This document shows, piece by piece, positions 1-9,452 of a DNA stretch of 64,000 nt (the first letter of the stretch is position 1; the number at the start of each line of letters is the position of its first letter). The stretch spans positions 3,720,001 to 3,784,000 of the forward strand of contig NZ_CP095050.1 of assembly GCF_022921075.1 (NCBI RefSeq). The letters run 5' to 3'. Position numbers and translations under genes: made by a program. The notes under the pieces are model-generated. The model saw nothing but the letters and a program-made list of their open reading frames with translations, had not been told where the DNA came from and made no database searches. This DNA comes from Hymenobacter sp. 5317J-9 (GTDB lineage: Bacteria > Bacteroidota > Bacteroidia > Cytophagales > Hymenobacteraceae).

Positions 1-86
1 CAGGCGGTTTCGGATAGGTCTACCTCCCAAACAGTCCAATTGCGCTGCCCTTGCTTCGTTTGCCCGGCGCAGCGGGCACGAAGGCA

Positions 87-129
87 AACGCCCCGCAACC
101 GGCTCACAAGAAGCCGGTTGCGGGGCGTT
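87..129. terminator. Long hairpin downstream of gmd
   Basis: Positions 87-104 and 112-129 form a perfect 18-bp stem with a 7-nt loop, starting 45 nt after the gmd stop codon. There is no clear T-run on either side, so it is terminator-like rather than a textbook intrinsic terminator. A second short hairpin (6-bp arms) lies at 61-78. Nothing else is recognisable in 1-173. Confidence 0.55.
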
Positions 130-173
130 GAGAAGAAGCGGCGGGCCGGGGCGCAGTCCCGGGCGGGTCGCGG

Positions 174-1286
174 CTATTCGTAGGTCTGGAGCACGGCGTG
201 GCCGCCGGCCTGCAGGTAGGCGTCGCGCTGAAACAGCCGCAAGTCGGCCTGCACCATTTCCTGCACCAGCGCGGCCAGGTCGTAGCGGGGCTCCCAGCCG
301 AGTTTGGTTTTGGCCTTGGTGGGGTCGCCAATCAGCAGCTCCACCTCGGTGGGGCGGAAGTAGCGCTCATCAACCTGCACCACTTCCTGGCCCGTGGGCA
401 CCTGAAATTCGGGGTAGTGGCAGGCCACCACGATGCCCTTTTCGTCGGCGCCCTCGCCGGTGAAGGCCACCTCGATGCCGAGCTCGGCAAAGGCCAGGCG
501 CACGAACTCGCGCACGGTAGTCGTCACGCCCGTGGCGATAACGAAATCCTCGGGCTGGTCCTGCTGCAGCATGCGCCACATGGCTTCCACGTAGTCTTTG
601 GCGTGGCCCCAGTCGCGCCGGGCGTCGAGGTTGCCCAACGACAGCACAGGCTGCAGGCCCAGGGCAATGCGGGCCGCCGCCCGGGTGATTTTGCGGGTCA
701 CGAAGGTCTCGCCGCGCAGGGGGCTTTCGTGGTTGAACAGGATGCCGTTGCAGGCGTAGAGGCCGTAGGCTTCGCGGTAGTTCACCGTAATCCAGTAGCC
801 GTAGAGCTTGGCCACGGCGTAGGGCGAGCGCGGGTAAAAAGGCGTGGTTTCGCGCTGCGGCACTTCCTGCACCAGGCCGTAGAGCTCGGAGGTGCTGGCC
901 TGGTAGATGCGGGTTTTCTTTTCCAGGCCGAGGATGCGCACGGCTTCGAGCAGGCGCAGGGTGCCCACGCCGTCCACGTCGGCCACGTACTCGGGCGTGT
1001 CGAAGCTCACCTTCACGTGCGACATGGCGCCGAGGTTGTAAATCTCGTCGGGCTGCACCTGCTGCACGATGCGAATCAGGTTGGTGGAGTCAGTCAGGTC
1101 GCCGTAGTGCAGCACGAGGCGCACGTTTTTTTCGTGCGGGTCCTGGTAAAGGTGGTCGATGCGGTCGGTGTTGAGGAGCGACGAGCGGCGCTTGATGCCG
1201 TGCACCTCGTAGCCCTTGCTGAGCAGGAGCTCGGCCAGATAAGCCCCGTCCTGCCCCGTGATTCCGGTAATGATTGCGCGCTTCAT
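174..1286 (-). CDS. gmd: GDP-mannose 4,6-dehydratase
   Basis: Converts GDP-D-mannose to GDP-4-keto-6-deoxy-D-mannose, the entry to GDP-L-fucose, GDP-rhamnose and related sugars for surface polysaccharides; cytoplasmic. The 370-residue product has the family's usual length. It opens with the NADP-binding Rossmann motif [12 protein letters not shown], contains STSELYG with the catalytic Thr/Ser and Glu region, and YAVAK with the catalytic Tyr and Lys of the extended SDR family. The start chosen is the ATG giving MKRAIITG, because upstream in-frame sequence has no family resemblance. No sugar-nucleotide partner gene (such as GDP-fucose synthase) is visible next to it, so the final sugar cannot be named. 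A strong hairpin follows the stop. Confidence 0.95.
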   Translation of the reverse strand: MKRAIITGITGQDGAYLAELLLSKGYEVHGIKRRSSLLNTDRIDHLYQDPHEKNVRLVLHYGDLTDSTNLIRIVQQVQPDEIYNLGAMSHVKVSFDTPEYVADVDGVGTLRLLEAVRILGLEKKTRIYQASTSELYGLVQEVPQRETTPFYPRSPYAVAKLYGYWITVNYREAYGLYACNGILFNHESPLRGETFVTRKITRAAARIALGLQPVLSLGNLDARRDWGHAKDYVEAMWRMLQQDQPEDFVIATGVTTTVREFVRLAFAELGIEVAFTGEGADEKGIVVACHYPEFQVPTGQEVVQVDERYFRPTEVELLIGDPTKAKTKLGWEPRYDLAALVQEMVQADLRLFQRDAYLQAGGHAVLQTYE

Positions 1287-1457
1287 AAGCATACAGTGTT
1301 GAATGAAACCTGAAAAATGCCCGTGTCCGGCCTGCGCGAAGCGGCCGGCAAAAGGCGCTGCTCCGGCAAAGGGGAAAATTAGGCGGGCCCGGCTCCCTTC
1401 AAAAATGACGCAGGTCACGGCGCGGCTTGCTCTTGGTCAATTATCCGCGCCCGCCGC

Positions 1458-3136
1458 CTACTCGATGCGAAACCAGTCAACATCGGCGCTGCCGGCGTCG
1501 TTGAACTTAGCCGTGCGCGAGCAGAACAAGCCCACTTTGGCCCCAATCCACTTGCCCTCGCGGGCGGTGAACTCGGCGCCCAGCGGCTGGAAGGTGCGCC
1601 CGTCGAAGCTGTAGCTGAACTGGCATTTGGCGCCGGTTTTCACGGCCACGCGCAGGTAGATGGGCTGGGCGGCCTGCGCGGCCGGTACTTCCACCGGGGC
1701 CGAGGTGGTTTCGGGCGAGAGCTTGTCGGCGTCCTTGCACACCGTTTGGCTGAGCTGCAGTTTGCCGCCCTGGTTGGCCAGCGAGAGGTAGGCATAATCG
1801 AGCCCCATCATCATCAGACCCACTTTTTCGCCGTCGAGGCGGGAGCTGAAGGTGAGCTTGGCGGTGGCCGTGAAAACCTCGGCGGGCAGCTTTTGCAACA
1901 GCAGGTTGGGCACCTGCCAGTAGTTTTTGAAGCCCTCGGGCAGCGGCACCGCGTAGAGGCGCAGGCAGCCCTGGGCAGGAAACAGGTAAGCCCAATAATC
2001 CTGCGGATTGGCGTGCCACTGCCACTGCCGGCCCAGCGCCGCGGCGCCAAACTCGTCGGAAGTAGGCGGCGTGGCCAGGGGCTGGGCGGGACTCTTGATG
2101 CGGGGCTTGCGGTGGGTGCGCACGGGCTGGCCCTTGCCGTCGCCGTCGGGGTCTTCGCCGATGACGGGCCAGTCGTTTTTCCACGCCATGGGCTCGAGGT
2201 GCACCACCCGGCCGTAGGCGCCCTGGTCCTGGAAGTGCAGGAACCAGTCTTCGCCGGTGTCGGTATCCACCCACGCGCCCTGGTGCGGGCCGTTGACGGC
2301 GGTTTTGCCCTGGTCCATCACAATCTTCTCCTCATACGGCCCATACACGCTTTTGGAGCGCAGCACCAGCTGCCAGCCGGTGGGCACGCCCCCGGCCGGG
2401 GCAAAAATGTAGTAGTAGCCGTTGCGCTTGTAGAACTTGGGGCCTTCCAGCGTGGGATGGGCGGCGTGCCCGTCGAACACCAGCACGTCGGGGCCGGTGA
2501 GGCGCTGGCCGTCAGTACTCATCGGGCTCACCGCCAGCACGGTTTTGATGCCGGCGCGCGAGCCCGCGAAGCCGTGCACGAGGTAGGCACGGCCGTCGGC
2601 GTCCCAGAGCGGGCAGGGGTCAATCCAACCCTTGGCTTCCTTCACGCACACCGGTTTCGACCAGGGGCCGGCCGGGTTTTTGGCCTTCGTCACGAAGATG
2701 CCCAGGTCGGGGTCGGGGTAATAGATGTAGAACTCCTGGTTGTGGTAGCGGATGGCCGGGGCCCACACGCCGTTGCCATGCTGGGGCAGGGCGTAGCGGG
2801 CCAGCGGTGGCTGCTCGTTGAACACGGCCCCGATGATGGACCAGTTCACCAAGTCCTTGGAATGCAGTATTTGCAGGCCGGGCACGGCGTTGAAGCTCGA
2901 CGAGGTGAGGTAGAAGTCGCTGCCCACCCGCACCACGTCGGGGTCGGAGTAATCGGCGTAGAGCACCGGGTTTTTGTAGGTCCCGTTGCCGAGGTCGGGC
3001 ACCCACACCTTCGACACGCTGGTGCTCTGGGCCGCTGTTGGGCCCCCGACAAACCGAGGGCAAATGCCACCCACAGCGCACGCAAGACCGCAGGCACCAG
3101 CCGCGACGCCCCTAACAACTCAACAAATAGCTTCAT
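1458..3136 (-). CDS. Secreted GH43 glycosidase, signal peptide out of frame
   Basis: Glycoside hydrolase family 43 enzyme, an arabinofuranosidase/xylosidase-type five-bladed propeller acting on plant polysaccharide side chains. The enzyme frame (open from 3074) shows DYSDPDVVRVG with the probable base Asp, WIDPCPLWDADGRAY with the pKa-modulating Asp, and LEGPKFYKRNGYYY with the probable acid Glu. After about residue 340 comes a beta-sandwich typical of longer GH43 enzymes. The enzyme frame has no signal peptide. One frame away an ATG at 3136 begins MKLFVELLGAS and continues into a hydrophobic stretch ending ALGLSG. Adding one base to the C5 run at 3043-3047 joins it to GGPTAAQS, a normal cleavage region. 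I therefore annotate from 3136 with a frame break. The exact substrate is not readable. Confidence 0.85.
3043..3047. other. Frame-break site in GH43 gene
   Basis: A run of five C (five G on the coding strand) where the signal-peptide frame starting at 3136 must shift by -1 to enter the GH43 frame. One extra base here restores a continuous exported protein. Confidence 0.7.
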
Positions 3137-3347
3137 AGAACAAAGGCAATGGAAAACCCGCCGGCAAACACCGCCAGGCAGAGTAAAGAACGACGGCGTA
3201 GCAGACAAGTCCTACCTGTACTTGCCGGTGCGGCCTTGCCAGGAGTGGTTTTTCGGGCAAAAACCATAGGTTCTCCTAAAACTTGTTGGCACCTTTACGG
3301 CCCGCCCCGTCCACGAACTTTTCCGGGACTTTTCGATTCGTTGCCTT
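3137..3347. promoter_or_regulatory. Divergent intergenic region (GH43 / pectin methylesterase)
   Basis: 211 bp between two divergently transcribed pectin-related genes, so it should hold both promoters. I found no full match to the Bacteroidota TAnnTTTG -7 motif at a sensible distance on either strand, and no clear operator-like repeat. Confidence 0.4.
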
Positions 3348-4361
3348 ATGGTTTTTCGCCCCCTATTACTTGCCAGCGGGCTGTTGCTGGCGTCTTCGGC
3401 CCTGCGCGCCCAGGTGACGCCGCCCGCCGCCTCTACCCCACCCCAAGCCAAGAAAGAAACCTTCCTCGTGCCCATTCGCCTGACCGTGGCAGCCGATGGC
3501 ACCGGCGACTACCGCACCATTCAGGAGGCGGTGATGGCCGTGCGCGACTTCATGCAGGTGACGGCCACCATTTTTGTCAAAAACGGCACCTACCACGAAA
3601 AGCTGCTGATTCCGCCGCAGAAAACCAACATTACGCTGCTGGGCGAAAGCGCCACGGGCACCATCATTACCTACGGCGACTATTCCGGTGATGCCGCCCA
3701 GCACAGCACCTACACCTCGGCCACGGTGCGGGTGGAAGCCAACGACTTCACCGCCGAAAACATCACCTTCGAGAACTCGGCCGGGCGCGTGGGCCAGGCC
3801 GTGGCCCTGCACGTGGAAGGCGACCGCGCCACCTTCCGCCGCTGCCGGTTGCTGGGCAACCAGGACACCCTATTTCTGGCCGTGGAAAACAGCCGGCAAT
3901 ACTATCAGGACTGCTACATCGAAGGCACGACGGACTTCATTTTCGGTTCCAGCACAGCGGTGTTCGACGGCTGCACCATCCTCAGCAAGACCGATTCCTA
4001 CATCACGGCCGCCTCTACCTGGCCGCGGCAGGCTTTCGGGCTGGTGTTTCTGAACTGCAAGCTCACGGCCGGCCCCGAAGCCACCAAGGTATACCTGGGC
4101 CGGCCCTGGCGCCCGCATGCCCGCACGGTGTTTCTCAACACTGAGATGGGCGCCCACATCCGCCCCGAGGGCTGGGACAACTGGCGCAGCCCCGACAACG
4201 AAAAGACGGCCTACTACGCCGAATTCAACTCCCTCGGACCCGGCGCCAAGCCCAGTGGCCGCGTGAAATGGTCCCGCCAGCTCACGGCCAAGCAGGCCAA
4301 GCAGTATACCCTAAGCACCATTTTCGCCGGCAGCACCGGCTGGGTTCCGGCGCGCAAGTAA
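3348..4361 (+). CDS. Secreted pectin methylesterase (CE8)
   Basis: Removes methyl esters from homogalacturonan, making it accessible to lyases and hydrolases. The 337-residue product starts with a signal peptide (MVFRPLLLASGLLLASSALRA, cleaved near residue 21). The catalytic domain carries the family landmarks: GRVGQAVAL around residues 146-153, NQDTLF with Gln172 and acid/base Asp173, DFIFG with nucleophile Asp196, and LGRPW with Arg252 and Trp254. Length and motif order match single-domain bacterial CE8 enzymes. It diverges from the GH43 gene across a 211-bp gap and converges on the alpha/beta hydrolase gene with 24 bp between stops. This fits the pectin theme of the 25-64 kb region. Confidence 0.93.
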   Translation: MVFRPLLLASGLLLASSALRAQVTPPAASTPPQAKKETFLVPIRLTVAADGTGDYRTIQEAVMAVRDFMQVTATIFVKNGTYHEKLLIPPQKTNITLLGESATGTIITYGDYSGDAAQHSTYTSATVRVEANDFTAENITFENSAGRVGQAVALHVEGDRATFRRCRLLGNQDTLFLAVENSRQYYQDCYIEGTTDFIFGSSTAVFDGCTILSKTDSYITAASTWPRQAFGLVFLNCKLTAGPEATKVYLGRPWRPHARTVFLNTEMGAHIRPEGWDNWRSPDNEKTAYYAEFNSLGPGAKPSGRVKWSRQLTAKQAKQYTLSTIFAGSTGWVPARK

Positions 4362-4385
4362 GCCAGCCTCGCCCCTGCCGCCAGC

Positions 4386-5386
4386 TTATTTGAAAACGCG
4401 CTGCAGGAATGCCGCCGTGTAGTTCAGCGTGGGCTCAAACCACGGGTTGAACAGTGGAAACGGGTGCGGCGCGTCGGGAAAAGCGTGCGTTTCGTGGTAG
4501 ATGTGTAAGGCGTCGAGCTGCCGGGTCATGTCGTCGCGGCCGGCGTGCATGCGCGCCACCGAGCTGTTGAGGAACAGGATGGGCGGCGTCTGGGCCGAGA
4601 CGTGGCTGAGCGCGCCGGCCTGCAGCCACAGCTCCGGCTTCTCGGTTTTGGGCGCGCCAAACCAGTAGGTGGCGGCCGAGGTACCCTTGCTGTCGTTGCC
4701 TTCGCCCGACTCGGGGTGGATGAACGCGAGCGTGCCATCCACGTCCACAATGGCCTGCACGCGGCTGGAGTGGCTGGTGTGGCAGGCGGTGCCTTCCAGC
4801 TGCGGGTCGCCGTTGGTGGTGCCCAGCAAAGCCGCCAGCTGCCCGCCGGCCGAAAAGCCCCACACGGCCACTTTGGCGGTGTCAATCTGGTAAGTCGCCG
4901 CGTTGGCGCGCAGCCAGCGAATGGCGGCCTTGAGGTCGTGCACGGCCGCGGGGTACAGGGCTTCGGTGGAGAGGCGGTACTCGGCCGTGGCCGTGACGTA
5001 GCCCTTGGCGGCCAGCTGCTGGGCCATGGCCACGTGCTGCGACCGGTCGCCGGAGCGCCACCCGCCCCCGTGAATGAACAGCACCGCCGGGTAGCCCCGC
5101 TTGCGCCTGGCTTTGGGGTAAAACACGTCCAGCTGCAGTGCCCGGCTGCCCAGGGTGCAATAGGTCTGGTTCAATCGGGCCTGAATGGTGGCCGGCATCG
5201 GCGGCCGGGCAATGCTGATGCCGGGATTGGTTTTCAGAGCTTTGACGAAAGCGCTGTGCACCGTGAACGACGTATCGCGCGGCGCCGGCGCCTGCTGCGC
5301 CATTGCCCCCCGCCCGGCAGCACGAGCAAGCCTCCTCCCAGCGCCTGCCACGCAAACCGGCCCATCGCACGTCGAACGATTATCAT
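4386..5386 (-). CDS. Alpha/beta hydrolase (esterase), signal peptide out of frame
   Basis: Serine esterase of the alpha/beta hydrolase fold, close to the BD-FAE/acetyl-esterase group often found with polysaccharide degradation genes. HGGGWRSGD forms the oxyanion hole, GFSAGGQ holds the nucleophile Ser in GxSxG, and the C-terminal DAPHPFP probably supplies the His. In the enzyme frame the first sensible residues are AMAQQAPAPRD, with ATG at 5303, but no signal peptide. One frame away an ATG at 5386 starts MIIVRRAMGRFAWQALGG and continues into LLVLPGG. One extra base in the C6 run 5306-5311 joins these to AMAQQ, a normal signal-peptidase site. I annotate from 5386 with this break. It probably deacetylates pectin or hemicellulose oligomers, but no substrate-specific feature is visible. 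Confidence 0.8.
5306..5311. other. Frame-break site in alpha/beta hydrolase gene
   Basis: Run of six C (six G on the coding strand). One extra base restores a single frame from the signal-peptide start at 5386 into the esterase domain. Confidence 0.7.
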
Positions 5387-5556
5387 AGAAAGCAGAAAAA
5401 GTAATTCTGGACGCGCAAAGGTGCAGCGGCCGGCGCAACCCACGCCTGGGAACCGGACGCTGACTCCTCCAAAATGATTTCCTTGCCACACCCTTGCCAT
5501 GGTGTTATGCCAGCACCGCCCCACTCCGCGGCCCTGGTTCGCGAGATGGCCAAACG

Positions 5557-6312
5557 CTATTGGGGCCGCAGTACGGCCACTGCCGGGGCCGGCGCCCAGG
5601 CGGTTTCGCCACTCGCGCGCCTGATTTTCAGCCACCCCTGGTAGTGGTTTTCAATGGTCACTTTCTCACCGGGCCGCAGGGCAAAAACCAACCGGGCCGC
5701 GCTGCTGGGCCCGTTGCGGCCGCCGTCCTTGGCCCCTACCACAATGCCGTGGCGCGCAACATCCAGCCGTCCTGCCAAGGTCAGTAGAAACAGCCCGCCC
5801 GCCGCCCAGAGCGAAGCCCGCGCCCCCTGCATCAGCCTGGGCGTGTGCGCACTGCGCCGGCCAAATCCCGCCAGCAGCAACAGGGCCCCGCTGAGCAACA
5901 AGCTAGTTACAGCTGCTTTGGCGCAGGCATCGGCCGCCAGCACAGCCGTAGCTGAGCCTGGCGCAAACGACGCGCCTGGGCCAGCCGGCAACCCGGCTTT
6001 GCGCAGGGCAACGCGCCGGCTGGCTGCTAGTTGGGCATTGGCCGGAGCGAGCTGTGCCCCCTGCTCGTAGTAGTACACGGCCCAGCCAAGCTGCCCCGAT
6101 TTGTAGTAGGCATCGCCCAAGTTGCAAAACAGCTCGGAGCGGCGCACGCCCCGCTGCTCCAACTGCTGATACTGGCGAATGGCACCCGCATAATCTGCCT
6201 TTGCCAGCCGCTCGTTGCCTTTCTCAAAGGCCGTGGCGGCATCATCGGGCAGCGCGGCGCAGCCTGCGAGGCTACCGAGCAACAGGAACCAGCGTAGTAG
6301 GTATTTCGTCAT
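5557..6312 (-). CDS. batE: BatE: TPR-SH3-like lipoprotein/membrane protein
   Basis: Last gene of the Bat (aerotolerance-related) operon. The product of about 251 residues starts MTKYLLRWFLLLGS and has a lipobox-like LAGC, suggesting an acylated N-terminus. Two TPR-like helices follow (KGNERLAKADYAGAI, LFCNLGDAYYKSGQ), then two hydrophobic segments and a C-terminal SH3-like domain (ALRPGEKVTIENHYQGWLK...ETAWAP). TPR plus transmembrane plus SH3 is the known BatE layout. The ATG at 6312 overlaps the batD end by 41 bp, implying translational coupling. A longer in-frame upstream start (6345) would lie deeper in batD and weaken the signal peptide. The exact biochemical role of Bat proteins is not settled. 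Confidence 0.88.
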   Translation of the reverse strand: MTKYLLRWFLLLGSLAGCAALPDDAATAFEKGNERLAKADYAGAIRQYQQLEQRGVRRSELFCNLGDAYYKSGQLGWAVYYYEQGAQLAPANAQLAASRRVALRKAGLPAGPGASFAPGSATAVLAADACAKAAVTSLLLSGALLLLAGFGRRSAHTPRLMQGARASLWAAGGLFLLTLAGRLDVARHGIVVGAKDGGRNGPSSAARLVFALRPGEKVTIENHYQGWLKIRRASGETAWAPAPAVAVLRPQ

Positions 6313-7765
6313 GGGAGCAGGCATCGAGCCGCGTGATGAGGGCAATCAGTTCGTCGGTGGCGACGCTGCGGGCCGAGCCGATGGGCGGGCCGCCGGAAAA
6401 TCGGATTTTGGTTAGTGTGCGCAGGAAGTCGGCCGTTTGGTGTTGCAGCACGGCGGGCACGCCCCGCGCTTGCAGCCGGGCCGGGAGGTCGCGCAGAGAG
6501 AAGTTGGCTTCGTCGAGGTCAAACCGGGCGCACAGGTAGCCCAGCAAGATTTCGCCCAGGTTTTTATAGTGCGCATCCGTCGGCGACGCCCGGGGCAGGG
6601 CGATGCGCCGAAGGGCTTTGAGCGCCCTGCTTTTGGCCGTTCGGGCTTTGTAGCGGCGGGGGTTGGCGGCCCGGCGCTTCAGGCGCTCGGCCTGCGCCAC
6701 GCCCGCCAGCAGCAGCCCCGCCGCCACCAGCAGGCACCCGTAGTAGGTGCGCGAGCCAAAGAAAAGCTGTTTGTCTTCGTCCTGAAACAACGTCGTTTTG
6801 GCTTGCCAGGCCCGGGGGGCGGCCTGCACTACGGCTGGCTTGGCGGCCTCGGGCGCCGGGGCCACGGGGCCTTTGTCGACGCGCCAAGTATAAGCCGGGG
6901 CCCGGTAGGCACTGTATTTTTCCTGCTTCGGGTCGAAGCTCAGCACGCGGATGCCGGGGAGGACGTACGTGCCTTGGTAGTTGGCCAGCACGTCGTAGGA
7001 ATACGTGTACTCGGCACGCAGGCCTTGCGCGGTTAGGACGTGCTTTTCTTCGCCGGCGATGTTGAATACATCGACGCCCGCGGGCATGACAGCCGGCAGC
7101 AGCTTCGCCTTCTTCAGATTGCCGGCCCCGGTGATTTTCAGCCGAAAAGTGAGCAGATTGGCCGACTTGCGGGACACCGTGTAGGAAGGCCGAAACCGAA
7201 ACTGCCCCAGCATGTTGGCAAATGCCAGCGAGTCGGGCGCCGGGGGCAGCGGCCGGACGGGCACCTTCACGGTCCCGGAGCGAATGGTTTTCGACACGAT
7301 TTTCGGCTCCCCGAAAAAGTCTTCCGGCGACGGCGGCGCCCTGAAGCTGTACTGCCGCGTGAGCACCGGCAGCGTCAACGTTCCTTCCAGCTCCGGCACC
7401 ACGTGGTACTGCTTCAGCACCCGCACCTGGTAGGTTTTGCCGGCCAGGGTTTCGCGCCGCTCCCGCGCGGTGGCCGGGTACTCTTCCACCTCGCAGTTCT
7501 TGAATTTCAGGTCGATGTCGGCATCGGGGTCGATGACCGGAACGGCGTAGTACAGGAGGTAGCTCACCGTCAGGGCCTGCCCCGCATAAGCCGCCTTGCT
7601 GCTGGGCACCGCCTTCATAAATACATCCTCGCCCGGGCCGGATGGCCGGCCGACCGGCGCCTCGACTTGCTGCGCCCGGGCCGCGAGGCCGCTGGCCAGC
7701 ATCAGCCACAGGCCCCAACGCCCGACGCGCCTTCGCAAGCAAACCGGATTAGTAGTCTTTTTCAT
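6272..7765 (-). CDS. batD: BatD family protein
   Basis: BatD/oxygen-tolerance family protein of 497 residues with signal peptide (cleaved near AARAQQ). It has an N-terminal immunoglobulin-like region including PSSKAAYAGQALTVSYLLYY, typical of the BatD family, a second beta-rich region around 190-290 (FRPSYTVSRKSANLLTFRLK), a transmembrane helix near residues 345-365 and a basic cytoplasmic helical tail. It overlaps batC by 17 bp at its start and batE by 41 bp at its end. Its six-C run near 6812-6817 is read in frame without difficulty, which shows that not every G/C run in the window is damaged. It is thought to form a membrane complex with the vWA proteins BatA and BatB. Confidence 0.88.
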   Translation of the reverse strand: MKKTTNPVCLRRRVGRWGLWLMLASGLAARAQQVEAPVGRPSGPGEDVFMKAVPSSKAAYAGQALTVSYLLYYAVPVIDPDADIDLKFKNCEVEEYPATARERRETLAGKTYQVRVLKQYHVVPELEGTLTLPVLTRQYSFRAPPSPEDFFGEPKIVSKTIRSGTVKVPVRPLPPAPDSLAFANMLGQFRFRPSYTVSRKSANLLTFRLKITGAGNLKKAKLLPAVMPAGVDVFNIAGEEKHVLTAQGLRAEYTYSYDVLANYQGTYVLPGIRVLSFDPKQEKYSAYRAPAYTWRVDKGPVAPAPEAAKPAVVQAAPRAWQAKTTLFQDEDKQLFFGSRTYYGCLLVAAGLLLAGVAQAERLKRRAANPRRYKARTAKSRALKALRRIALPRASPTDAHYKNLGEILLGYLCARFDLDEANFSLRDLPARLQARGVPAVLQHQTADFLRTLTKIRFSGGPPIGSARSVATDELIALITRLDACSHDEIPTTLVPVAR

Positions 7766-8465
7766 CCGAAGCCGTTTTTCGTCCTTGCTGGCCGGGGCCG
7801 CTCATCTTGTTTCTGACGTGGTTCTCGTTGTCGTTGAGCTGGCCCAGCAGTTCCTCCATCTTTTTGGCCGAAAGCGTTTGCTCGGCCGCGCCCTGCTGCT
7901 GGCCGGCGTCTTCGTTCTTGTCGTCATCGCCTTTGCGGCTTTCGGGCTGCTGTTGGTCCTGCGCCGGCTGGCCTTTTTTCGCCGGCTGCCGGCTTTTTTG
8001 CTGCCGTTGCAGGGCTGCCTGCACAAAAAGAAAGTCCTGCCGAGCCTGGTCGTCGGTCGGGCGCAGCAGCAGCGCGCGGCGAAACGCTGCCAGGCTGTGC
8101 GACAAATCCCCCACCTGGTAATAGCTTTTGCCCAGGTTGGCCCAGGCTAGCGCCTGGACCTCAGGTGCAGGGGCGTGCAGCGCGGTCTGGTACTGCCCGA
8201 TTGCTTCGGCGTAGCGCCCCTGCTGGTAGAGCGCGTTGCCCAGATTGTAGCGCGGCGCCAGTAGCAGCGCCTGCCCTTGCACGGCTTGCCGCCAGTGAAC
8301 TTCGGCGTCGCCATACTGAGCCGCGGCGTAGGCCTCATTGCCTCCGGCTAAATGCCATACGCGGGCGGCCAGGCTGCCCGGCCGGGTATTTGCCCACAGC
8401 CCCCCGCAGGCCACAACGACCAGCATGGCACCCAGCAGCAGCCTATTTCTGTTAGATAGTGCCAT
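7749..8465 (-). CDS. batC: BatC: TPR protein
   Basis: A 238-residue protein with an N-terminal membrane anchor or signal (RLLLGAMLVVVACGGLWA), three or four TPR units (YNLGNALYQQGRYAEAIGQY, WANLGKSYYQVGDLSHSLAAF) and a charged Gln/Lys/Asp-rich tail ending in KMEELLGQLNDNE. This is the familiar BatC arrangement, a TPR protein that probably scaffolds the vWA proteins. It begins 3 bp after the batB stop and overlaps batD by 17 bp. Confidence 0.88.
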   Translation of the reverse strand: MALSNRNRLLLGAMLVVVACGGLWANTRPGSLAARVWHLAGGNEAYAAAQYGDAEVHWRQAVQGQALLLAPRYNLGNALYQQGRYAEAIGQYQTALHAPAPEVQALAWANLGKSYYQVGDLSHSLAAFRRALLLRPTDDQARQDFLFVQAALQRQQKSRQPAKKGQPAQDQQQPESRKGDDDKNEDAGQQQGAAEQTLSAKKMEELLGQLNDNENHVRNKMSGPGQQGRKTASDEKDY

Positions 8466-8468
8466 GGC

Positions 8469-9452
8469 CTACGAGGGAATTCGGTGGAAAAGCGGCACCA
8501 GAAACTCCACCAGCAGCAGTATAAACGCCGCCAGCAGAAACCATTGGAAGTACTCCGCGGGCCCCGCGCTCTGGAGCTGGTTAGTGCCCGGGTTCAGGTT
8601 GTGGAGTGCCTGCAGCAGGCGGGCGGTGGTGCTTCGCCAGTTGTCGAGCCGCAGGTAGCGCTCGGGGCGGCCCTGCGCAATGCGCTGCAGGCTGGCCTCC
8701 TGAAACCGCGAAAGGATGGGCTGCCCCTGCCGGTCGCGCTTCACGGTGGGTTCGCCGCCCGCAGAGTTTTTCACGAACATGGCCGCCCCCTCGGGCGTGC
8801 CGACGCCGATGGCAAAGATGTCCATCCCAGCTTTGCTCAGCGAGTCGGCCAGTGCCTCGAAGCGCGGGGTGTGGTTTTCACCGTCTGAGAGCACGCAGGC
8901 CACCTGCCGATGCTGCGGCGTGGGCTTGAGCACCAGCGCGGCCAATGTCAGCGCCTCGACCAACGAGGTACCCTGGCGCGGCACTAGGCCCGGCGTGATG
9001 GTGGCGCAGGCCCGGCTCACCACTTCATAGTCGGTCGTAAGGGGCAGAAACACCTGGGCGTTGCCGGCAAAAACTACCACGCCCACCTCCTGTCCCGGCA
9101 GCCCGCGCACGGCCTCGGCCACCACTTTTTTGGCTTGGGTGAGGCGGTCCGGCAGCACATCGGCCGCCAGCATGCTGGTCGACACATCCACCAGAAACAC
9201 CACCCGGCGCGGGCCCTGGGCCGGTTCCGGGGTCTGGGCTGGCGTCTGCGGCAGTGGTTTGCCGAGGGCTACTACCAGCGTCCCCAAGGCCAGCAGTCGC
9301 AGCCCTTGGCGCAGCCGCACACCGGTGCGACTGCGGCCCTGCAGCGGCTCGCCGGTGCGCAGGGCAGCGCGCCGGCGCAGCCAGTAGCCGGCTGCCAGCA
9401 CGGGCAATGCCACGGCCAGGCACAAATAAGCGGGTTCTTCGAAGCTCATCAT
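8469..9452 (-). CDS. batB: BatB: von Willebrand factor A membrane protein
   Basis: A 327-residue membrane-anchored vWA protein. Two N-terminal hydrophobic segments (about 8-25 and 50-65) precede the vWA domain. Its metal-ion-dependent adhesion site is DVSTSM with Asp89, Ser91 and Ser93; a conserved LSDGENH strand follows. A C-terminal transmembrane helix (FLLAAFILLLVEFLV) closes the protein. The start codon directly abuts the batA stop (TAA then ATG), so the genes are coupled. The GEN after LSD mirrors the same motif in batA, supporting a paralogous pair. Confidence 0.9.
   Translation of the reverse strand: MMSFEEPAYLCLAVALPVLAAGYWLRRRAALRTGEPLQGRSRTGVRLRQGLRLLALGTLVVALGKPLPQTPAQTPEPAQGPRRVVFLVDVSTSMLAADVLPDRLTQAKKVVAEAVRGLPGQEVGVVVFAGNAQVFLPLTTDYEVVSRACATITPGLVPRQGTSLVEALTLAALVLKPTPQHRQVACVLSDGENHTPRFEALADSLSKAGMDIFAIGVGTPEGAAMFVKNSAGGEPTVKRDRQGQPILSRFQEASLQRIAQGRPERYLRLDNWRSTTARLLQALHNLNPGTNQLQSAGPAEYFQWFLLAAFILLLVEFLVPLFHRIPS

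Noticed and set aside
3043..3047. Programmed -1 frameshifting at the G/C run
   Set aside because: The run is not a standard X XXY YYZ slippery heptamer, and no downstream pseudoknot was evident; it is kept only as a low-probability explanation.
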